From: an uncultured Oscillospiraceae bacterium
GTDB taxonomy: Bacteria > Bacillota_A > Clostridia > Oscillospirales > Oscillospiraceae
Direction of reading: 5' to 3'
DNA length: 6,923 nucleotides
NCBI GenBank assembly: GCA_934589325.1
Contig: CAKTNU010000097.1
Location: 1-6,923, forward strand
Shown here in pieces: positions 1-4,637 of this stretch. How positions within the stretch are numbered: position 1 is the first letter of the stretch; the number at the start of each line of letters is the position of its first letter. The notes beneath the pieces were generated by a model. The model was not told the DNA's origin. It ran no database searches and saw nothing but the letters and a program-made list of their open reading frames with translations. The position numbers and the translations under genes were made by a program.

Positions 1-534
1 CAGCAGCACCGTCCGCACGGCACGCTGCTCCTGATAGCAGTCGAGGAATATCGCCATGTTGCGCCCCTCACCGTCGGCTGCGACGAAGAAGCGGTAGCTG
101 CCGTAATAGCCATAGCCCTCGCCATGACTCATGGCGGCGGCAATATACTCTCCTGCGTCGTCCTCGGTCACGGAGGCAATGCTCTCAAGATTGGCACGGA
201 CAAGCTCGCCGGCATCTGTATAGCGCAGGACAAAGAATCGCGTTGAGAACGGCGTTTCCGGCGTGAAGCGCCCCCGGATGTCCTGCGTGTCCCCGGATGG
301 GTCGTCCTCGGGTTTTGCCCCGGGCAGTTTTGCGCCGGTACCGTTCCCGTCCGGGCCGCGGACGGGAACGGGTATCGTACCTTCGTTCTCATAAATCAGG
401 TCAAGGGTACCGCGCAGGTCGCTGTCGGTCGATATATAGTTTGCGGTGTTCAGGATCACCGTCAGCAGCAGCATCACCGCCGTCACAGACAGCATTGTGA
501 TGCGGATGAAGCGGTTACGGAGGCTTTTTATCAT
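1..534 (-). CDS. Sensor histidine kinase, N-terminal part only (cut by left window edge)
   Basis: The frame is open from ATG at 534 to base 1, giving 178 codons without a stop. Its ATG overlaps the stop of the upstream response regulator gene (ATGA, 4 bp), and a GGAGGAGG purine run lies just before it. The visible protein has a basic start (MIKSLRNRF), a first membrane helix at about residues 10-30, an extracytoplasmic region at about 33-170, and the beginning of a second helix (AVRTVLL) at the window edge. The ectodomain has a Pro/Gly/Asp-rich stretch at about 54-95 and an aromatic, glycine-rich patch (GEGYGYYGSY) at about 138-147. HAMP, phosphoacceptor histidine and ATPase domains would lie outside the window, so kinase identity rests on this topology, on pairing with an OmpR-type regulator, and on resemblance to clostridial sensor kinases with the same N-terminal pattern. 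The ligand cannot be told. It is presumably the partner of the adjacent regulator. Confidence 0.85.
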   Translation of the reverse strand, partial: MIKSLRNRFIRITMLSVTAVMLLLTVILNTANYISTDSDLRGTLDLIYENEGTIPVPVRGPDGNGTGAKLPGAKPEDDPSGDTQDIRGRFTPETPFSTRFFVLRYTDAGELVRANLESIASVTEDDAGEYIAAAMSHGEGYGYYGSYRFFVAADGEGRNMAIFLDCYQEQRAVRTVLL

Positions 535-1205
535 GCTTCCTCCTCCAGCACATAGCCTAGGCCGCGATTGGCACGCAGCGAGACACCGGAGCCGATGGCT
601 TTGAGCTTTTTGCGCAGGTTCGATACATTGACCCAGACAACGTTTATTTCCGCCTCGTTATCCCAGCCCCAGACCCGCTCCATGATACGGTCAGCCGAGA
701 ATACCTGCCGAGGTGAGCGCATGAACAGCTCCATTACCTGAAATTCGCGGCCGCTGAGACGGACGGAGCTGTCCCCGCAGCTCAGCTCTCCGGAGCCCGG
801 ATCGAGCCGGATATCGCCGAAGGCCAGCACGGTCGGGCGATAGGACTCGCTCCGGCGGAGCATGGCGCGTACGCGGCTCAAAAGCTCGTCCGGGTCAAAC
901 GGCTTCGGCAGATAGTCATCCGCGCCGGCATTAAAGCCGGTGATGCGGTCGCTCTTCTGCCCGCGGGCAGTCAGCATCATAATGGGCGTACCGACGCCCT
1001 CGCTCCGCAGGCGTTCGAGCACCTGTATGCCGTCCATCTTTGGCATCATGACGTCCAGTATCACGGCGTCATACCCGCCGGCAGATGCATATTCATATGC
1101 GTCAAAGCCGTTATGGACGGCGTCAACGGAAAAGTGATTCTTTTCGAAAAATACCGTAAGCGCTTCGGCGAGATCAAGCTCATCCTCGGCGATAAGCAGC
1201 TTCAT
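531..1205 (-). CDS. OmpR/PhoB-family two-component response regulator
   Basis: This 224-residue protein has the normal length for an OmpR/PhoB-type DNA-binding regulator. The receiver domain (about 1-118) has the acidic pocket E7/D8, phosphoacceptor D51 in VILDVMMPKMDG, the conserved T79 in MLTA, and K101 in the LPKPFDPDEL motif. The C-terminal winged helix (about 125-222) has the typical LSGREFQVMELF start, a recognition-helix region around VNVSNLRKKL and the terminal RGLGYVL hairpin. All phosphorylation residues are present, so it should be active. The start at 1205 is supported by AGAGGTGA at 1219-1212. The stop overlaps the histidine kinase start, indicating translational coupling. Its binding site is not known, but the 11-bp direct repeats in the divergent region at 2708-2759 have the spacing this family uses. 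A relative of PhoP, VanR or ResD is possible; I cannot assign a named orthologue. Confidence 0.95.
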   Translation of the reverse strand: MKLLIAEDELDLAEALTVFFEKNHFSVDAVHNGFDAYEYASAGGYDAVILDVMMPKMDGIQVLERLRSEGVGTPIMMLTARGQKSDRITGFNAGADDYLPKPFDPDELLSRVRAMLRRSESYRPTVLAFGDIRLDPGSGELSCGDSSVRLSGREFQVMELFMRSPRQVFSADRIMERVWGWDNEAEINVVWVNVSNLRKKLKAIGSGVSLRANRGLGYVLEEEA

Positions 1206-1235
1206 TAGCTGTCACCTCTGCCATATTATATATAA

Positions 1236-1264
1236 ATTATAAATACGCGCCGCGAAAAAATCAA
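1236..1264 (-). promoter_or_regulatory. Candidate sigma-A promoter for the regulator/kinase pair
   Basis: Reading the minus strand, TTGATT (1264-1259) is followed after 17 bp by TATAAT (1241-1236), a good match to a housekeeping promoter with optimal spacing. Transcription would begin near 1229, just upstream of the AGAGGTGA ribosome binding site of the regulator gene. A second TATAAT lies at 1230-1225 but has a worse -35. The site sits in the 67-bp gap after the DUF4956 stop codon, with no terminator visible in that gap. The regulator genes could therefore be transcribed both from here and by read-through from the VTC operon. Confidence 0.6.
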
Positions 1265-1272
1265 TAGTCCGC

Positions 1273-1935
1273 TTAAAGCACGTCTTTTACCGTCTCACGG
1301 CCGCATACGATATTGAGATTCCCGTTGCGGCAGCGGAGCGCATCCAAAAATTCCTTAGGCACGATGTCCTTCGGAACGGTGATGCGGTATTCAAGCTCAT
1401 AAAGAGTACCCATGTTGGTGGTCTTCACCTTCACAAGGCTGTGTGAAGCGGTGTACTGCGCAAAAATATCGTCAAAAAGCCCGTCATAGTCGAGATTTTC
1501 GGGTATTGTTATCTTGAGCACCTGCTCTGCGGCCGATCCGCCGCCGAAGTCCATCGCCGTCAGCAGGATCAAGGCGGCGGAGATTATCACAAACGAGAGC
1601 ACTGCCAGGCCAACGTAACCCATACCCGTGGCAAGGCCGACGGCCATCGCGAGGAAGAGTATCCCGATCTCCCGCGCCGTGCCCGGAACGGAGCGGAAGC
1701 GCACGAGGCTGAACGCGCCCGCGACCGCAACGCCCGCTCCGACATTGCCGTTGACAAGCATTATCACAAGCTGCACGACCGCCGGGAGTATAGCGAGAGT
1801 CACGGCGAAGCTCTTGGTGGTGCGCGAGCGGAACATCCCCACCCACGCAATGCCGACGCCGAGCAGCAGCGACGCAGCGGTACATATCAGGAACGACGGC
1901 AGTGTGAGCTGCCCGGAAATTATGGATTCAAGCAC
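1273..1935 (-). CDS. DUF4956-family integral membrane protein
   Basis: This 220-residue protein has a hydrophobic N-terminal half and a soluble C-terminal domain. Membrane segments are visible at about 13-34, 43-62, 90-104 and 107-128, with a short hydrophobic stretch near 66-76. The family signature GAFSLVRFRSVPGTAREIG spans about 73-91; its Arg residues next to membrane segments suggest contact with an anionic substrate (inference). Residues about 135-220 form a mixed alpha/beta cytosolic tail. The start is GTG at 1935: AAGGAG at 1948-1943 is spaced 7 nt from it, and an in-frame TAA at 1956-1954 with no start codon in between excludes an upstream start. The gene overlaps the end of the VTC gene by 8 bp, so the two are probably translationally coupled. 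DUF4956 proteins often neighbour VTC-domain proteins; their biochemical role is, as far as I know, undefined. Confidence 0.9.
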   Translation of the reverse strand: MLESIISGQLTLPSFLICTAASLLLGVGIAWVGMFRSRTTKSFAVTLAILPAVVQLVIMLVNGNVGAGVAVAGAFSLVRFRSVPGTAREIGILFLAMAVGLATGMGYVGLAVLSFVIISAALILLTAMDFGGGSAAEQVLKITIPENLDYDGLFDDIFAQYTASHSLVKVKTTNMGTLYELEYRITVPKDIVPKEFLDALRCRNGNLNIVCGRETVKDVL

Positions 1936-2668
1936 AGTTAAGCTCCTTCTTTCTTATATCATTATTTGAAATACCAAAAATCAGGTGCTTCTGGTAGCAC
2001 GCACCGTATTTTGAATACGAGCACGGAAACACCCCGGCCTCCGACAGCAGCCTGCTCATCCATAGCGGGCAGACGCCGGGGATCTTTATCTCCATCAGTA
2101 TCCGCTCCGGTGAAAGCAGCGGTGCTCCGTGATCCCCGGCCCGCAGGTCGAGCGCATCACAGCGCCAGCGGAGATTCGTGTCGAATGTCACGCGCAGTTC
2201 CGGATCGTCCTTCCCCGCAAGCGCCTGCCGGTCATAGCCGATGAACACCTTCGGTCCGGCCGCATAAAAGGACTGGAACCATTCTATCTCCCGGCCTATC
2301 TGCCCGAACTCGTCGCCGGGTATTGCAGCCGTCAGGAGTCCTTCGGCCTTATCGAGCTCCGTGGTTATGCGGCGCTTATAAACGACGCCGTCATACTTCT
2401 TTTTCAGCTCCACGAACACCTTATCTCCCGGCGCAGGGACTCCGTAGCTGCGGATGCGGAGCTTTTCCTTATAAACGGGCTTTTCGATGGATGCACGTAT
2501 CAGCCGCCAGTCGGCCGTGTCATAATAAATGCTGCAGATAGTATATTTATCGTAGCGGTCAGCCTCCATATAGGGCTTCATCCCGTCCGTCAGGAAGCGC
2601 TGCTGCTCGGGTGTAACAAAATATTTCTTTTCACAGCGCTTAAAGCAGGTCTGTATCCGTTCTGCCAT
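1928..2668 (-). CDS. VTC-domain (polyphosphate polymerase-like) protein
   Basis: This 246-residue soluble protein has the motif series of the VTC domain, a triphosphate tunnel fold that in yeast Vtc4 polymerises ATP-derived phosphate into polyphosphate. In order: EKKYF at 13-17, SIYYDT at 46-51, KLRIRSY at 69-75, the acidic/basic strand ELKKK at 87-91, YKRR at 97-100, YDRQA at 145-149, RVTFDT at 159-164, LMEIKIPG at 191-198 and SKYG at 219-222. The Lys, Arg and Glu residues expected to line the tunnel are thus present and catalysis is plausible. It has no SPX domain and no membrane helix, unlike yeast Vtc4; the membrane function may come from the overlapping DUF4956 gene. The start at 2668 has a near-perfect AAAGGAGGT at 2684-2676. 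Other tunnel-fold activities, such as tripolyphosphatase, cannot be excluded from sequence alone. Confidence 0.92.
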   Translation of the reverse strand: MAERIQTCFKRCEKKYFVTPEQQRFLTDGMKPYMEADRYDKYTICSIYYDTADWRLIRASIEKPVYKEKLRIRSYGVPAPGDKVFVELKKKYDGVVYKRRITTELDKAEGLLTAAIPGDEFGQIGREIEWFQSFYAAGPKVFIGYDRQALAGKDDPELRVTFDTNLRWRCDALDLRAGDHGAPLLSPERILMEIKIPGVCPLWMSRLLSEAGVFPCSYSKYGACYQKHLIFGISNNDIRKKELNCA

Positions 2669-2692
2669 GGGCGATACCTCCTTTGTGCCGCT

Positions 2693-2724
2693 ATAATAGG
2701 ACGCCGACTTAAAATGAAGCTAAA
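2693..2724 (-). promoter_or_regulatory. Candidate activator-dependent promoter of the VTC operon
   Basis: On the minus strand, TTTAGC (2724-2719), TTCAT, and TTTAAG (2713-2708) form a direct repeat with an 11-bp period, followed after 9 bp by the -10-like TATTAT (2698-2693). The -35 position reads AGCTTC, which is not a sigma-A -35. Repeats of this period placed one turn upstream of the -10 are the usual site of OmpR/PhoB-family activators (known for the family). Transcription would start near 2686, leaving a short leader just ahead of the AAAGGAGGT of the VTC gene. The same arrangement exists on the opposite strand. Confidence 0.6.
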
Positions 2725-2763
2725 GAAAATTTTCCGTTTTCCTTTAGCTTCGTTTTAAGTCGG
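2704..2763. repeat. Long near-perfect inverted repeat between divergent genes
   Basis: Bases 2704-2725 pair with 2763-2742 at 21 of 22 positions; the single difference (T2715 against G2752) would be a wobble pair in RNA. After one mismatch, 2727-2729 and 2740-2738 also pair. The central unpaired spacer is AT-rich. Each arm carries one regulator-type box (TTTAGC-N5-TTTAAG). Both predicted transcription starts lie outside the repeat, so it probably acts as DNA (two opposed operators) rather than as an RNA hairpin. Confidence 0.9.
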
Positions 2764-2774
2764 ACAGTTATGAT
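2743..2774 (+). promoter_or_regulatory. Candidate activator-dependent promoter of the secreted beta-helix gene
   Basis: On the plus strand, TTTAGC (2743-2748), TTCGT, and TTTAAG (2754-2759) are followed after 9 bp by TATGAT (2769-2774), a 5/6 match to the -10 consensus. The -35 position again reads AGCTTC, so an activator is likely needed. Box sequence, repeat spacing and box-to-hexamer distance equal those of the divergent VTC promoter, and the shared sequence continues through TTTAAGTCGG before the two sides diverge. Transcription would start near 2781. Confidence 0.6.
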
Positions 2775-2780
2775 AAGCGC

Positions 2781-2866
2781 GTCCGATGGGAAAGCGGACT
2801 GCCGCTCCACCGTAAGGGCGCAGGTCCAGCGCCTGATCTCAGCTTGACTTTAAGGAGGTCTGCAAA
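2781..2866 (+). promoter_or_regulatory. 5' leader of the secreted beta-helix gene, with two small hairpins and a strong RBS
   Basis: If transcription starts near 2781 the leader is about 86 nt. It can form GTCCG/CGGAC (2781-2785 with 2795-2799, 9-nt loop) and GGCGC/GCGCC (2817-2821 with 2829-2833, 7-nt loop). It ends with AAGGAGGT at 2852-2859, 7 nt before the ATG at 2867. I see no known riboswitch motif. The hairpins could stabilise the mRNA or be chance in GC-rich DNA. Confidence 0.35.
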
Positions 2867-4567
2867 ATGGCTAAAATCTTCAAGAATAAATGCTTACTGA
2901 CCCTGATACCGCTCGCGCTCATTGCGCTGCTGGCTGCGGCACTCCTGCTGCCGGCTTCGGCGCAGGCTGACACGAAATATTCTGCCGACGCGTCAGCCTC
3001 CGCGCTCTCCTCAAGCGGCACGACCGGAACGCAGGGCAGCAGCTCCGTCAACTACGACGCAGACGATGCAGCATACTTTGAATTTTCTGACGGCGGCATA
3101 TCCGTCGATCAGAGCGATTCGAGCAGTTATAAGATCGACGGCACGGAGCTTACAATAAAAAGCTCCGGGACCTACATTGTCTCCGGCAGCTGCTCTGACG
3201 GTTCAATAAAGATCAAAAGCGGCTCGACCGGCGTCACTCTGGTTTTGGACGGTCTTAGCCTCAGCAGCGGCAGCACTGCGGCAATAACCTGCGGCAAATC
3301 CAGCGGCGTTACCATAGTAGCCGCCGAGAGCACCACAAACACCCTGAGTGACGGCGCACAGAACAATTCCGACGAATATCCCGAAAATCAGGATGCGGAG
3401 GATGCCGTTATCAAATGTAAGGACGGCACACAGACAGTCATCTGCGGCTCCGGCACACTGAACATCAACGCTAACGGCAAAAACGGCATCAGATCCGGCT
3501 CGACTACCGATGAGGACGGCGAAGCCTCGCTGACTCTGCGTGAGCTTACGCTGAACATCAGCGCAGATGTGAACGACGCGATAAACGCCGGGCAGCTTCT
3601 GAATATAGAAAGCGGAACGCTCAATATATCGGCAGCCGACGACGCGCTGCACTGCGACTATGTTCTGAACGTCGGCAGTATCGACGCCGGTTCCGACGGG
3701 CCTGTTATAAATATCAGCGCCTGCTACGAAGGACTCGAGGCAGCGGAGCTGAACATATACTCCGGCAATATCAGCATAGTCTCCTCGGACGACTGCCTGA
3801 ACGCCGCTAACGCCCAGCTGCAGGGCTACACATTTTCCATGAACATCTACGACGGCAGCATAACCGCATACTCCTCGTCCGGCGACGGCTTTGACTCCAA
3901 CGGCAGCATGAGCATTTCCGGCGGCACTGTATCTGTCTGGACCGCAAACAGCGCGGACAATCAGCCTCTTGACGCCGACGGCGAAATAAGCATTACCGGC
4001 GGCACCGTGCTTGCTGCCGGCGGCAGCAGCGGCATGGGTATGAATATGAACGCCGAGCAGCCCTGTCTCAGCTTCGGCTCCTCCGCCGGTATGGGAGGCG
4101 GTATGGGCTTCGGCGGTCAGTTTGGCGGAGCGAACGCCCCCAGCGGTCAGCCGGACGAAGCAGGCGTTTCCGGCGGCCGGCAGGACGCGGCAAACACCGC
4201 CGTCGGCTGGTCGGGAACCATGGGCGGAATGTACGGCTCCGTATTGCTGAGCGAGGGCGACGAATTCAGCATCCGCGACGGTGACGGAAACATTATCTAC
4301 AGCGGTGAGGCCGTGTGCGGTGCAAGCTATCTGTTCTTCTCCTCGGATGAGCTCGGCTCCGACAGCAGCTGTAGTCTTTACTCCGGCAGCACCGAGGCCG
4401 CATCCGCCGACGCACAGACCGGCACCGTCTCCGGCGGCATGAGTGCAATGGGCGGCCAGCCGTGGTCGATGGGCGGCACAGGCGGTATGGCCGCGCCTCC
4501 GGACGGTATGCCCGGAGGCATGGACGGTACAGGCGGTCAGCCCGGCGTCCCCGGTCAAAGGCCGTGA
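2867..4567 (+). CDS. Secreted beta-helix protein, Cthe_2159-like carbohydrate-binding family
   Basis: This 566-residue protein starts with a signal peptide: basic start, hydrophobic core at about 9-29, and a likely signal peptidase I site after ASAQA (residue 34). A Ser/Ala-rich linker (about 38-62) leads to a repetitive region (about 72-385) of short beta strands with G-T/S-hydrophobic turns and recurring Asp motifs such as SADVNDAINA, SAADDALHCD, YEGLEAAELNI, SSDDCLNAAN and GDGFDSNG. These mark a right-handed parallel beta-helix. The pattern matches the family of Clostridium thermocellum Cthe_2159, known for binding polygalacturonic acid and cellulose with calcium. Carbohydrate binding here is inferred by family. 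A Gly/Met-rich stretch (about 385-455), a small beta domain (about 455-508) and a second Gly/Met/Pro-rich tail (about 520-566) follow. No LPXTG, SLH or dockerin motif is visible, so it may be released or held non-covalently. It is divergent from the VTC operon and appears co-regulated with it. Confidence 0.88.
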   Translation: MAKIFKNKCLLTLIPLALIALLAAALLLPASAQADTKYSADASASALSSSGTTGTQGSSSVNYDADDAAYFEFSDGGISVDQSDSSSYKIDGTELTIKSSGTYIVSGSCSDGSIKIKSGSTGVTLVLDGLSLSSGSTAAITCGKSSGVTIVAAESTTNTLSDGAQNNSDEYPENQDAEDAVIKCKDGTQTVICGSGTLNINANGKNGIRSGSTTDEDGEASLTLRELTLNISADVNDAINAGQLLNIESGTLNISAADDALHCDYVLNVGSIDAGSDGPVINISACYEGLEAAELNIYSGNISIVSSDDCLNAANAQLQGYTFSMNIYDGSITAYSSSGDGFDSNGSMSISGGTVSVWTANSADNQPLDADGEISITGGTVLAAGGSSGMGMNMNAEQPCLSFGSSAGMGGGMGFGGQFGGANAPSGQPDEAGVSGGRQDAANTAVGWSGTMGGMYGSVLLSEGDEFSIRDGDGNIIYSGEAVCGASYLFFSSDELGSDSSCSLYSGSTEAASADAQTGTVSGGMSAMGGQPWSMGGTGGMAAPPDGMPGGMDGTGGQPGVPGQRP

Positions 4568-4588
4568 GTTTGGGTTTCTAAATCATAG

Positions 4589-4623
4589 AAAAAGGCACCG
4601 GATATAAGATCCGGTGCCTTTTT
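4589..4623. terminator. Bidirectional rho-independent terminator
   Basis: A perfect 15-bp stem, AAAAAGGCACCGGAT (4589-4603) with ATCCGGTGCCTTTTT (4609-4623), closes a 5-nt loop. Its GC-rich core is flanked by A5 on one side and T5 on the other, so both strands end in a U-run after the hairpin. It lies between the convergent beta-helix gene (stop at 4567) and the pyruvate:ferredoxin oxidoreductase gene (stop at 4638) and should end transcription of both. ATCAT/ATGAT outside the stem could extend it past a 2-nt bulge. Confidence 0.95.
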
Positions 4624-4637
4624 ATGATCATTTGCGA

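Noticed and set aside
168..500. Short frames on both strands over the start of the kinase gene
   Set aside because: The minus-strand frame from 534 to the edge is continuous, begins at the ATGA overlap and has the expected kinase topology; the other frames are Arg/Ser/Pro-rich shadows.
2129..2758. A 209-codon plus-strand open frame opposite the VTC gene
   Set aside because: It runs through the inverted-repeat promoter region, lacks a ribosome binding site, and is antisense to a gene with intact family motifs.
2704..2763. The inverted repeat as a rho-independent terminator or small RNA
   Set aside because: The stem is AT-rich in its inner part and is not followed by a U-run after a GC core. 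It lies between divergent genes and upstream of both predicted transcription starts.
2704..2763. The inverted repeat as ends of an insertion sequence or an attachment site
   Set aside because: There is no transposase or integrase, no flanking target duplication, and the arms are only about 16 bp apart. Placement of -10 hexamers explains the arms better.
2849..2854. A third TTTAAG regulator half-site before the beta-helix gene
   Set aside because: It overlaps the ribosome binding site (TAAGGAGGT) and has no partner repeat 11 bp away.
3203..4558. A 451-codon open frame antisense to the beta-helix gene
   Set aside because: It starts at TTG without a ribosome binding site, and its translation is a low-complexity Ala/Val/Gly/Cys mixture with no family resemblance. 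The opposite strand encodes a protein with signal peptide, strong RBS and recognisable fold. It is a by-product of GC-rich repetitive Ser/Gly/Asp codons.
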